Positions 10,414 to 22,118 of a DNA stretch of 64,000 nt are shown here, one piece after another. A model generated the notes under the pieces. That model saw only the letters and a program-made list of their open reading frames with translations. It did no database searches and was not told the DNA's origin. Both the position numbers and the translations under genes were made by a program. Each line of letters starts with the position of its first letter. Positions within the stretch are counted from its first letter, which is position 1. The DNA is taken from contig NBBA01000012.1 of NCBI GenBank assembly GCA_002794785.1, positions 1 to 64,000 on the forward strand. Reading direction: 5' to 3'. The DNA comes from Coniferiporia sulphurascens (Eukaryota > Basidiomycota > Agaricomycetes > Hymenochaetales > Hymenochaetaceae).

Positions 10414-12450
10414 CTACTTCTTCACTTGTAAGACCTCTTGGCCAGCGCCTCTGAACTTGGCTAGCTCCCTTTTCCAAGGTTCCCAGGCCTCGCCGTATTT
10501 CCTTAGCAATGCGGCAAGCTCCTCCTTTTGCTCCGTCTAAAGCCAGATCATCGTAATAGCGTCCGAAGACGGCAACATGTCGTAATACGTTAATGAATAA
10601 AACACAATCAGATTGATAGTTAATAAAAAGCCCGACGGCAATTGTACGCACAATATTCCAAGGTTCCGGACCCGCATATATGTCCTTAAATAACTCTTGC
10701 AGTTCTGGTCTCTTTCTGCTCTCGGCGCGCTTGAAAGCCCGTAGTACGTTGCTTTTGATGCGCGCCTTCATATCATCCTCCCTTGCTGTCGACCACCACC
10801 CTCGATCTTCAAGGAACATTCTGAAACGCAATAACGGGTTGTCCGACTTGACCCAATCCTCCACTTCAGAACGGGCACGATATGCGAACGAGTCGTCCGA
10901 AGTAGAGTGATGACTGCGAATGAACCTGAGCATTTGAGGCTTAAAAAATCTAATCGGAAGTACCCAATTCTGTACGTCATAGCCTCAATCAAGACGGCTC
11001 TGCCGGTCTCGACGCATCGTTTTCGTGCTTCCCGAGTGGCACTCAGCACGGCCAACACATCATTCCCGTCCACCCTTACCGTCTCGACGCCATACCCTGC
11101 TCCACGTGACGCTGGCAAGCATATAAGCGTATCAGTCAAAGAGCACTCAGTCTTCTCAGAATAACTCGTATACAGCAACCATGACAGCCCGCAACGCTGT
11201 TGCCATCGAGCCGAAACGGGACAAAAAGAAGTATATTAGCTCTTACCAATGCCATCGCCGTGATACTGCTCTGCCGCGGGGGTTGATATCGCAAATCCGT
11301 TGTTTCGCGCGAAGAAAAGTGTGGGAGAGGGTATTGTAGACGCAAGTAGCATCCCTGCATGGAAGTCACCTTCAGAAGCGGCTCCTGTGCGAGAAAGCCT
11401 CAGACATATACAAATTACAAGAAATCGGTCATACCCTCCCCAAAATACACAACAGCGCAATTCTTGCCTTTGCGTTCCGGGTCACGTTTGAGGGCATACC
11501 CAACTCCTGCTGCTTGAGGGATCTGAGTAGCGAGGGGCGAAGAGATCGTATGGAAATGGTATTTAGACGACCCGATGTGCTAAAGGGTAGAGAGTAAATG
11601 AATAAGAAAAGCAATGAGATGCAGGCAGTGAACTCATACCACGGGCATTTGTCGACCCTTCGTTGCCTTGTCTTCGTCATTACCAAAGCATTGCGCAATG
11701 TATTCATCGACAGTAAGGCCACGCCATAACAAGACACCAACTTCCCGATATTGACCGAGTACTCTATCGGTCTCATTCAATCCACAAGTCCGGTACTTTT
11801 GAAAGGAGGTTGTACGTACTCATCGTCCGGCGCTAGAGCCGCTGCAGAACCAACGATGCTTGCTTCCTCGCCATGCTACGACGACCGAATTAGCCATACG
11901 AGCTAGTATCCAGTTGAAAGGACGAAGCTGCTCACAGATGTCATCTTTCATAGAGAATTATTAATTCTGTGATAATGCAGTGGTGACGTTTCCCATTACT
12001 TACATAAAATGATATTTTCCCCTGACGCTGAACGTTGTACAGGACGTTGTCCATTAAGGGTAAAGTCGACATAGTTTCGTATCTTCATCTAAATCAATAA
12101 ATTTATGGTTTACCAATCACAGACAACATACATCTGTCTAGCGAATTCTTCGTCCATCTGCTCAGAGCGTAAGACGCTTGTAAACAGATGCACCTTGCGA
12201 TACACACCTCTGGCAGAGTTGCGCCTTCCAGGGGCTTTCCATCTCTTCCAATCATCCTGTATGTCGGTATCTGCTTATCATTGCCCATGACAGAGTTGAA
12301 GAAATGAAGCTTGGACGTTATAGCGGACTGCGAGCTGCCTGGTAAGAGTCCATGGCGGCCAGACGGAGTTTGAGGCGCCGAGGTTGCGAGACGGCGTTGA
12401 TAGCGAGTGACTTGGCGAAGTGAAAGTAAACGTCGCGCGTTTGAGAGCAT
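10414..12450 (-). CDS. BCKDHA: branched-chain 2-oxoacid dehydrogenase E1 alpha subunit
   Basis: Eleven exons: 12450-12208, 12157-12132, 12082-12004, 11944-11936, 11875-11820, 11763-11640, 11579-11435, 11384-11247, 11111-10964, 10913-10652, 10536-10414. They total 1353 nt, 450 aa. This mitochondrial thiamine-diphosphate subunit decarboxylates the 2-oxoacids of valine, leucine and isoleucine. The N-terminus [20 protein letters not shown] is a matrix presequence. The ThDP-binding segment runs from [13 protein letters not shown] to [10 protein letters not shown]; the usual GDG is GEG here. The phosphorylation-loop region is [15 protein letters not shown]. Exon 4 is a 9-nt micro-exon (Met-Thr-Ser) needed to restore the conserved FYMTS-GEEAS motif. 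The E1-beta and E2 genes are not in the window. Confidence 0.9.
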
Positions 12451-13196
12451 TGCATGAACGTTGGGAACATAGAGTGTTGGCGAACATAGGTGTCCATGAC
12501 CAGTGGCGGTGGCTCGAGATCCGGGCTGAGAACGGAGCACACATGTGACTTGTAGTTCCGGATCGAAATCAACAGTAAACTGTAATGTACGCAACTGACG
12601 TTATATCTTCACTAATATGAATGTTGTTCTTAACACCCCTTTGTTATTAAATAAGCTGCTGTTGCTGGCCGAAAATTCTGCCAGGTCTTATCCCAGCAGA
12701 GAGAGATCACGACGTTGGATTTGGAATGACTTTTCCTATATTAAACACGGTCGAAAGTCGTTCCCTTACCGTCTTTTCATTTCATTTTAAATATATACTA
12801 GCCATTCGAAATCCAGTATTTTTGTCGGTCTCCCTAACATCCACAATAAAATGAGGCGAAAATATACTGAGATAAAACATACGCTTGGGTAAGTAAGTTC
12901 GCTAGTGAGAACCGGTTGCCATATGTAATCAGGCGAGTTCGCATCAGATGTGTTGGCCGACGATTTACAAGGCCTTGTCCGAGTATTCCTTCCCTCACCA
13001 TCTTCGTTCTCCTCGTCCTATCCACTGGGCTTTTTCTTTGCTCGCCCCGGCACACACCCTCCGCCTTTCTGCCTTCACCGTCCCGCCTTGTCTTCATAGG
13101 CATCCATTCTTTACATTCACTCCTTATCGCCCGAACGCTCTTCTTGCCCTTCTGCCGGCTTAAATACGTTACTGACACACCATCCGCCTAATACCG
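12451..13196. promoter_or_regulatory. divergent promoter region
   Basis: 746 bp between the starts of the E1-alpha gene (-) and the single-pass membrane protein gene (+). A CT-rich stretch (13000-13190) lies just upstream of the plus-strand start, as is usual for fungal promoters. No specific operator was recognised. Confidence 0.45.
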
Positions 13197-14435
13197 ATGT
13201 CTAAACCGTCTTCAAACCCCTCTGCTCCTCTCGCAGGAAGACCCCCTTTCGCCACTGACGAGCCTGATTCTACCTACGATAACTCGCCATCTACCCCAAC
13301 GCGTCGTCTTAGACAGCCAAAACCTCAGGACAACCGGCCGGATTCTTCCTACGACGTGTATGTAACACTGCGTCGCTCGTAATGTTTTTCAGCCTCTTAC
13401 CCATCCTCTCATCTTAATAGATACGACAATTATATCAGCGACAAACAAACTCGCCAATCCGGTTATGGTGACTTGGGAGCCGATCTGCTAAATGGCGACA
13501 TGGACGACGACTCTGACGACGAGACCATTGCCTACCACGGTGACATCAAGAAAGGCTCGGAAGAGAAACTTCCGGTAACGCCGCCGCTCAATAAGTTCAA
13601 CAACGTGCCTATCGTTGCACCGAAGCCAGGTTACGCCGCACCTGTTAGTGCCCTCGCCATGCCAGAGCCGGCAGCTACGCCCGTCGGCCAGCAGCGTTCT
13701 GGGCAGATGGATCAACGCGGGGCCGCCCCGCTCTCGATTCTTCGTAGTGCTTATTCCGGAACTCCTGTTCCTAGTGCTCCCCATCCTCTACAGCCGCCCA
13801 TGACCCCGATCACCCCCGCATTCGCACGACCACCCAAGAAGTTTGAGGAGTCGGGAGTCAAGTTTGAAGGCGGTTCAATTATGCGTGGACAAGGCGAGGA
13901 AGTTCCTCTTGCCAGACGTGGTCAAAGAGGGGATGAGTTCTGGCGTAGATTTAGTATGGTTGTAAAGGAGGATGGAGGCAGGAAGTCAACGAGGTTTGTC
14001 CACTCCCTTGAGTTTAGGTTACGTTACTGACCAAGCTTTGCCAATAGTTCTTGGCTTGAAAAGACGCAGAATGGCACTGCGAGCATGTCCCGCATGGTCT
14101 GGATTGTCGCTCTGCTCCTCGTTATCATTATCGCTGGAGCAATAGGCTTTGGCGTTTATGTGTCAGAGAATTCCAAGACGACGACTACCCCGAAGGCTCT
14201 TGGTGGCAGTGAAGATCAGGGTGCCACCTTGCAGATCACTCCAACAGCCGCGGCACTAGGGGGATCCAGTTCATCAGCTCATGTTAGCCCGACGCTTACC
14301 GTTCAAAAACGCTGGCCGGCAGCAGCGCCTTCTACTGGCTTCATGGATATTGTGCAGGTCGGGGATTTGCAACCGACCTCCCTGCCGAAAATACCGGCAC
14401 GACACAGGCGTATGCTCAACCGCCGCAGCGTATAG
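13197..14435 (+). CDS. single-pass membrane protein, basidiomycete type, unknown function
   Basis: Three exons, 13197-13357, 13421-13993, 14048-14435, give 373 aa with closing phases. There is no signal peptide. A long Pro-rich, partly acidic N-terminal region (GDMDDDSDDETIAYHGD) leads to a conserved-looking juxtamembrane block, GDEFWRRFSMVVKED and SSWLEKTQNGT. One hydrophobic helix follows (MVWIVALLLVIIIAGAIGFG), then a short Thr/Ser-rich outer segment of about 95 residues. The layout suggests a type II protein with the N-terminus in the cytosol. I recognise the layout from other agaricomycete genomes but no function. A beta-glucan synthesis gene lies 4.6 kb downstream, which may be coincidence. 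Confidence 0.7.
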
Positions 14436-15364
14436 GAAGTGCTCCGGCACCTATCCTATTTTTTTTTTAGATTGTGACACCGGCGGAATGTCCTTTCTTG
14501 CTTTCCCCTGGGATTGTCTCAATGGAGGCCCCGTCCACTCTTTATCCTTCGCCCACATACACCCTACGCAAATCCCTGGTTTGCAACGTGCATATATTGT
14601 TATTTTTTTCCCTTGGAAGTTTCATGGGTTCTTTACGGTTGCCCTGCCATCTTGCTATTTTTACATGATGACTTTGTATGCTTTGAGTTTCTTTGCTTTG
14701 CCCTGCGTCGTCGCTTGCATCTCGCACTGTTCACAATGCGTGCACAACCCATACCGGACTTCTTAGAACTAGTCGCGTATACCCATGCTTGCGGGGGGCT
14801 TGCGGTGTGCAATGCAAATGTTTTTTTTGAGCAATATTATTTTGAGCCGCGGTCGCATTTTAGCAGTTTCGCTACTATTTCAAGCCATGAATTCTCAGGA
14901 GAAAGTAGGTATCTGATACACGAAAGGCGTGGACCGTCCGTATCGGACTGCTTTGTCTCGATATTCGTACGTGTCTTACGTCCGCCATGCACACCTGACG
15001 TTTTCCGTTCCCGCAAGGCCGGTCAATATGTCTCGTAGATGGGGAAAAAGAATTCATAGCTCGCGTGAGATCCAAGGCATTGAAGACTTAGAGTTCACTG
15101 CAAGTTGGCGATTGCGTTTGCTGCTGAATTGACATACATTCTTCCGGGTTCGAAATACCTTGAATGTTTCCAGCTTTGAGAATCTGTGGGCCCTAATGTT
15201 TTATGCGTCAACAGAAAATCAGTTGAACATTCTCCTTCGACCTGAATCTTTTATTACGGAGACCCTTTATACAACATACTGTATGCACCAGTTGAGGCTG
15301 ATACAAAAATGATTACACTCTTTCAGATTAATTGTAGCCGAGAGTCCGGACAAAGAAAGAACAA
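14436..15364. other. convergent intergenic region
   Basis: 929 bp between two converging genes. Poly-T and TTTTTTT runs near 14460 and 14820 suit 3' UTR sequence. Open frames here have no coding character. Confidence 0.5.
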
Positions 15365-15824
15365 TCAAGCGATGCCCTTCCTCCTTAAAGTTTCTTCGTC
15401 ATCCGCCTGCAGCTCGGCATCAACTTGCGCGCCACGGGAGGGTTTGTTGCCGTGCCATTGTGCAGGCTCACGCGGATCCCGACGAAGGTTCTGTTTCTCT
15501 CGCTCCTCTTCGTCGTTTTCGGCCTGATGAAGTGGCGAGTCAGTTAATGACATCGACAGTTGAACACAAAGACATACCTTCTGCGCAGCGGCTAAATTAT
15601 TTGCGAGCGACCGCTCGTCCTTAGAGTCGAGCAATTGATGCGAGTTCTCCTGGCCTGCCTCAAAGCGTTCGGGCACGTTGGGGTCTTCGCCGCGCTTGTA
15701 GGTACTGTTTCAACGCACTGAGAGACGGTTCATGCGCATAGAAAAGCAGCAACGCTCACCGCTGGTCGCCGTCATTGTAGACCTGGGGGTTCCCAACCTT
15801 GGACATCATTGCTCCGGATGACAT
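15365..15824 (-). CDS. small conserved hydrophilic protein, unknown function
   Basis: Three exons, 15824-15760, 15704-15578, 15523-15365, give 116 aa and all phases close. The product is highly charged. Recognisable blocks are VYNDGDQRTYKRGEDPNVPE, then KDERSLANNLAAAQKAENDE, then RDPREPAQWHGNKPSRGAQV. I believe similar small proteins occur across ascomycetes and basidiomycetes without an assigned function. No membrane segment or signal peptide is present. The many short exons and clean splice sites argue that it is a real gene. Confidence 0.7.
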
Positions 15825-16379
15825 GTTAGATATGGTGGAGGTGGTTTGTGGATGTGCTGCAATTTATTTTGGATGTGTATGCGCGACACCGACTCGACGC
15901 GTCTTTATGTGCACCGCGAAACCGCCTGACGTCAGGCGGGGCGGATCATGACGTCGATGTCTCCATGTCCTTACCCAGATTCGGTCGTCGCCACCCGCAC
16001 CAAAGCTAGTAGTGCGACCTGGCAAAGAATATAATGAAGACATACGCATGTATGTGAAAATGAACCTTACGCACCGACTCCCGTCAAATAGCACGTAATA
16101 TTGTCGCCACACACTAGTCCGCATATAATAGTCAGGCTATTTTAATACACATAAGATAAGAAAGCGCTGGTACTGGCCCCGGACACTGAACAGACAAGAA
16201 AAAGAACAACCAAGTGAGACACTATGATACATAAGTAGTTGGAGTCTAGTCATACAATTTCAAACCAAAACATTCTTTTCACCCAGGCACTGAAGAGAAA
16301 GACTTCACCCGCCAGGGCTCCATTTGGTGTCGCATCGGGGTAGGGTGTCATCCCAAGCGTCTGTCGATAATTTAAGATA
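15825..16379. other. intergenic
   Basis: Between two minus-strand genes. Contains the promoter of the small hydrophilic protein gene. No gene was seen. Confidence 0.45.
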
Positions 16380-18740
16380 TCACGTCCGTCCTTGCTCGTC
16401 AGCATCAGCACCAGCGTCTCCTTGGGGTTCGCGGTCGACATTGGCACTGACAACGCCGTCCTCGCCCAGTGCAGCACTCCAGACGCCCTCGACACTTCGC
16501 AGTCGCGCGCCATGTAGCTGAAGGCTCGCGAGCGCACCGCGTACTTCGGAGATCTCGCGTTCCCGCGCGTCGGCTTCCGCACGTGCGATCGCCAGCTCAT
16601 GTGCGACCGCGTCCGCATCCCGGGGATTTAGGAAGTGGGCCATTGAATCCGATTCTGATAGCATGTCTCCGGATCCGGCCGATGTTGCAGCATCGTCACC
16701 TCCAGCTTCATCGTCAGCTTCATCAAATGGAGGAGTCTCAGGGAGTGGAATTGTGCTCGGATCTTCCGGTGATGTCGGTGTTCGAAGACCAGAAGAGGAG
16801 GAAGAGGACAGTGTAGAATCCACACTTAGGGGCTCATTGAAGGGAAAGTCGGGTGGAGGATGGAGATTCTGGTCCGGTGGGATCGGGCTCAGAGGTGGAG
16901 GGGGGACGGGCTGTAAGGGGGGAAATGCAACGTCAATGGCGGACGACTCGGAGAGTAATGGCTGAGAGAATAGGACGGGGCTAGAGGAGCGGAAGGGGAC
17001 ATCCCCTGGCCAAAATGCCAGAGGTTGCCAAGTCGTAAGCGAATTAGAAGGTGTCCTTCCTCTAGTGACTCGGTGCAGAGGGTCCCGATCTGGGTCTTCT
17101 GAAAGCATCTGATGCGCCAATGAGAGCCTTTCCCTCAAATGAATATTTTCGTCGTTCAGTGCAGCCATACGACCGCGAGCGTGATTTAATTCGGCACCAA
17201 GGGCGTCCTCGGAGTACATGAGTCTGCAAGTATTTAAACGTTAGAAAGATACTTATAAAAAACGCGCGAATTTCTTCGGAACCAAACGAACCGTATGCAC
17301 TCCTCTTCAACCAAAAGGATGTCCTTGAATTCTTCTTCTTCCACTTCATCCCCCTTATAGACCACTCCCGTTTCTCTAATCTGTTCATTTCTTTCTTCAT
17401 CGCTGGGTGCGAGAGAAGGGACATGCTGGTCCTCCCGCCCAATGATCCTGGGGGCAAGTTGACTCTGTAGAAGAAGGCGCAGATCTTCCTTTTCTTCGAC
17501 GAGCTCCGTAAATCCTTTGCGCAATTGAGAAATCTGCGCATCGAGGGCGCTAAGCGCCGCCGGCATCGTGTCCTTCCCACCAAGCTTTTCACGAACACCA
17601 CCTAAGTCTCCAGTGTTAATGTCCCCGGCATCCCCAGTTTCCAAGGGAGATCCCGCAGAACGAGGAGAAGCTTTAAAGAGGAAGTGGGTACTTGGGAAAA
17701 CAGACGGAGTAATTGGACCTGTCGGCTCGGTCTGCACGGACTGTTCAGATCGGGCTGTCGAGAGAGGAACATACGATGAGCGTTTCCCGCGCTCAAGCTA
17801 TGAAGTTCTTGAGCGGTCAGATACACTTTGAAAATGAATGAACTCGCCTCTTCCTCAAGGACGATTATGTCTGTTTCTAACATCCGATTTCGCACCGATA
17901 TGTGTGCTGCAGTGTGATTCCTTTCTTCTCCAGACAGAATATCCAAGTGAGCAGGGTCCACCCATGGTGGGGGAAGACACTGGCACGCAGCCGTACGACG
18001 TGCTATTTCAAGATCACGCGCAGCCACGCGCGCCTGAAGGACGGAGATGCGGCTCTCCGCTTCCGAAATCGTCTGGTTGCATGAGCGTTGCTCGCGTGCA
18101 AGTGAGTCGACGAGCTCCGTTACAATGGCTGCGGTGTAAGCATGTGGACATGTGCATTCACTTGGGTGCGGGGCTGATTCCGGGTCTAACTGCGGGTATC
18201 CTGGAGGAGGCTTCGCATTCCGCTGTGGATGCAGTGAAAGCCCACGGCTAAGCTCGAGGCGCGCAGTGTGCCATTTGGAGTAGTCATTGCACGACTCGAC
18301 TGCAGCAATAGTCACCATTAGGAAATACAGTGCAACTGTGTACCCCTGTACTGACCCTTGGTGATAAGCTGAAGCACAGCAGCACTCATGTCTTCCTTCT
18401 CCGTTTCTGCAGCCCTCGCAGCCATGCGAGATATCTCAAGCTTCCTGGCCAGGCGTTCGTTCTCGCGGCGCGCCTGCTGGAGATCAAGTGCCGCGACAGC
18501 CTGGACCTCATCAAGTGTGTCGAGAGTGGAGAGCAGACGCGCTTCGAGAAGTGTATTACGCTCAATGTGTGCATGTAGCTGGGCGCGCAGGAATGTGTTC
18601 TGTGATTCAAGGGGAGGATTAAAAAGTTTGGACACAGAAGTACCAGTTGGGATTGGTACACACACCTGCTGCTGATCACGCTCTATAAACAGTGGCCTGG
18701 GGTCTTGTTGAACACGGTCGTGATCGATTTTTCCCGCCAT
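16380..18740 (-). CDS. coiled-coil protein of unknown function
   Basis: Four exons, 18740-18356, 18299-17827, 17740-17292, 17223-16380, give 716 aa. The second intron's donor is a weak GTGTAT, so that junction is less certain. Four helical stretches with heptad character appear: residues about 50-125 (NTFLRAQLHAHIERNTLLEA), 175-225, 310-370 (ALDAQISQLRKGFTELVEEK) and 610-660 near the C-terminus. A Pro/Ser-rich linker of about 130 residues separates the last two. No catalytic domain was recognised. It may be a cytoskeletal, septal or trafficking scaffold; this is a guess from architecture. It is transcribed divergently from KRE6 with under 300 bp between starts. Confidence 0.7.
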
Positions 18741-19030
18741 ACAATGTCGACATAAGATAAATAATATATGCAAGAGGACCTAGTTGTGGGTTGGAACAGT
18801 TGGCTATATCTTGCCCTAGTATTGTATATAGAACTCGACAGACGATAGGTCGCACGGTGATATTTGGGTCTCTTACTATATGTGGAATGCGCGCTCACAT
18901 AGTGGCGCGGTCGCACTCCAACCGACTGCTGCGCACGCCCATCGTCCCCCTTTCCATCCTCCCCCGTCTCTCATCCCTGTCACTGTCATCGTTGCATCTC
19001 CTCGTCGTCGTCGTCGCCGTCGCCGTCGCC
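18741..19030. promoter_or_regulatory. short divergent promoter with CGT/GTC triplet run
   Basis: 290 bp shared by the coiled-coil gene (-) and KRE6 (+). A run of CGTCGTCGTCGCCGTCGCC directly precedes the KRE6 ATG. The frame stays open through this run, so a longer N-terminus is formally possible, but no upstream ATG gives a better start. Confidence 0.5.
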
Positions 19031-21213
19031 ATGTCGCACGCTCCTCGTCGTGTCGCACCACCGACCGTCTATTCTCAAGTCCCATCAAGCCCGCCGCGCC
19101 AGAATTCGCTGGGTGGCGCCCCTTTCAATGCTGGATCTCAGCGCAATCCACAACCGTCATCTTATGCATATGCTCAACAACAGTCTGGCCCAGAAGAGAC
19201 GGCGCAAGGTGTCCAGACGGGCGCCATTGGCAGTGGTTACGGACCTTATTCTGTGAGTGTTTCTCATTTGTGCACGCTGCTATCTAACTTGGAAAAAGCG
19301 CTAACCAGCCCTGCTATCTGCCTTTTCTATCGTAGTACCGTCCCGATAGTGTACGCGGGGAAATGTATCGGGACTCGCATTTTAGTGCCGCGCCTTCGGA
19401 GGAAACATCTCTGGCTGGGCACGAAAAGAGTGCCACCGCCGGGGCCGCTGCTACCACTACCATTCCACCCTACCTTTGGGATTCAAAGGACCCAGATCTT
19501 GACGACCCAATGCACAATCCCGATCCTATTCGCGACGCCGCTCTAGACCGTTCCTTCACTCTCTTCTCACTGCGCGGCTGGGCGAATGCGTCGGCGCTGG
19601 TTATAATAGTAGCCGGCCTCATGACACTCTTCCTCGGCTACCCCATTATCGCAGACTCTAATCGCAAGGCCTCAACCGATGCTGGGTTTAATCTTGGGGG
19701 CATAAATGCGTCTGGACAAGTACCTGACTTGACAAACTTCCCGAATTTGATTGACACCGACACGCCTAGCGAAGCACTCACAAAGGTGGGAACAGATGGG
19801 CAGACATACAACCTCGTTTTTTCAGACGAGTTCAACACAGATGGCCGTACCTTTTATCCTGGAGATGATCCGTACTGGGAAGCAGTTGACTTGCAGTACT
19901 GGCCCACGGGGGATTTAGGTAGGCATTAACTCTAGACGACATGCAACTTTTCTGACCACCTCAAAGAGTGGTACGATCCATCAGCAGTGACGACAGAGGG
20001 CGGGAGCATGGTACTCACTATGACTGAAGTAGAGAATCACGATCTTAATTTCATGAGCGGTCGGTATTTTTTTGCTAGTGCGCAGTACAGCAGCTAACCT
20101 GTACATTCGTAGGGATGGTTACGTCTTGGAATAAGTGGTGTTTTACCACGGGGATAATTGAGGTGAACTTAAGCTTGCCCGGAGATGCGGAGACGCCTGG
20201 CCTGTGGCCTGCAGCGTGGACGATGGGGAATCTTGGACGTGCGGGGTACGGTGCGACAACGGAGGGGATGTGGCCATACACTTATGCTGCGTGCGACCTT
20301 GGCACATTCCCCAACCAGACTGATGCTTCGGGCAACCCCGCCGCGTCCGAAGGGCTCTCGTTCCTCCCCGGTCAGCGAGTGTCCGCGTGTACATGTGAAG
20401 GCTCAGACCACCCAGGACCGGATGTTGGTACAGGACGTGGCGTACCCGAAATTGATATACTGGAAGCTCAAATAGTAACTTCTGTTCGCGAAGGACAAGT
20501 TTCACAATCGTATCAAGTTGCGCCGTTTAATGCTGCGTATCAGTTCGACAGGGATTCGGACGTAACGACAATTTACGACGACTCGATTACGAACTTTAAC
20601 ACCTACAACGGCAGCTTATACCAGCAGGCAGTCAGTGCCGTTACGTTCGTTGACAGTGCTAACTATGGGGGCAACGGATTTGCGACATATGGCTTTGAGT
20701 GGTGGAGTGACGAAAGTAATCGCGATGATGGTTATATTGTATGGTCGAGCCAGGGTACACCAGCATGGAAGATCACTGCCGGCTCGGTTGGTGCGGACTC
20801 TACCGCGCAGATTAGCCAGCGGATTATTTCCGAAGAACCTCATGTGAGGAACTCATTCCGTTTATTGGCCCGCTTCTGACAAATAGGAACAGTACATCAT
20901 CTTCAACTTGGGCATGTCGCCGAGTTTTCAGAAGCAAGATTTCAAGAATTTGAAGTTCCCCTCTAAAATGTATATCGACTACGTGCGCGTATATCAGCGC
21001 GCAGATGCAATCAATACAGGTTGCAGCCCAAAGAATCGTCCTACGGCTGACTATATCAATGAGTACGTATCCTTTCGGCATCTTTCTCATCGTTCAATAA
21101 CCTTTCTTTCTCGTGTTCGTAGTCACCTCAACGCATATAACAACGCAAACCTAACGACTTGGTCACAAGCTGGCTATGACTTTCCACGCAACTCGTTATA
21201 CGATGGATGCTGA
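19031..21213 (+). CDS. KRE6: KRE6/SKN1-type beta-glucan synthesis-associated protein (GH16-like)
   Basis: Six exons, 19031-19252, 19336-19918, 19967-20059, 20113-20843, 20887-21062, 21123-21213, give 631 aa. A cytosolic Pro/Ser/Gln-rich tail precedes a type II transmembrane helix ([19 protein letters not shown], about residues 160-182). The luminal SKN1/KRE6 domain starts at [20 protein letters not shown]. The GH16-type acid triad lies in [11 protein letters not shown]. Other landmarks are [20 protein letters not shown] and [11 protein letters not shown]. It acts in the Golgi/ER or at the plasma membrane in cell-wall beta-1,6-glucan formation; whether it is a transglycosidase is still debated for the family. 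Several N-glycosylation sequons (for example NQT) are present. Confidence 0.93.
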
Positions 21214-22118
21214 TGTAGACAGCCTTTCTTTTCGCCTAGCACTATTCGTTTTTGTCCTCTCCACGTATCCAGAGATTATCGAGTCCTCGCACGTAAACTC
21301 TCACACTTTCCAACACACTCCACAGCTTTATTCCCCCTTGTGATAAACATAGTTTATCCCCTCGTTGGACTTTGCGGAACTCTCGGACTCGCGTACGGTT
21401 CAATAGCTTCACAGCGCAGCAGCAGCCTATTATCTATCACGGCTTATAATACCAACGGTTCTTGTATGCAAAGACTTCTCGCGTTTTACTCATCTTCATC
21501 CAAATTTCTTCCCCTGCAAACATGTCGTATTTTAGCTACCTTGCTGTTATCTACTGTCTGCTGTGTCTACCGCACTTTCTTCAAACGGGAAATGTAAAAG
21601 AGAATACTAGAAATTGATAAAATGGCATACCGCAGTGAAGCGTCCGCCACTTTGCCGTTTTGGGAAGGATCTGCCTCAGCATGTGAAGCGCACTCTACCA
21701 CTGAAGCGCACCGGCACCCACTCGCTCTTTCGACGTTCTCCCTAATTGTACCCTCGAACCCGGCAGCAACACACTCAGTGTTTTTGAGTGTAGGTTTCAC
21801 AGCTTCCACTCTGTGCGTAAGGCCTCCTGGACTCAAACCAGGAACACAGCATAACGTACGCAGCTCGACAGCCGCTACCAGGTCGATGCCGATGCGTACT
21901 TTGTTCATGCAATAAGCAATGTTTACCGTAGCCGACCGCGACCACTCGAGCGAGATACAAGGACTTTCTAATGCTGGGGGCAAAAAGAGGTGCGTGCGGT
22001 GGTTAAACACGTACTACACTGATTAGTCTCATATACGCGACGCCGCTCGTGTTCTCTATCTAGAGGTCCGGACGATCGAAGCGAGCCTCTCCCATATCCG
22101 TCTGGCTCCGCTAATAAA
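21214..22118. other. intergenic
   Basis: 905 bp between KRE6 and the SUMO protease gene, both on the plus strand. Holds the KRE6 3' UTR and the protease promoter. Frames here look non-coding. Confidence 0.5.
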
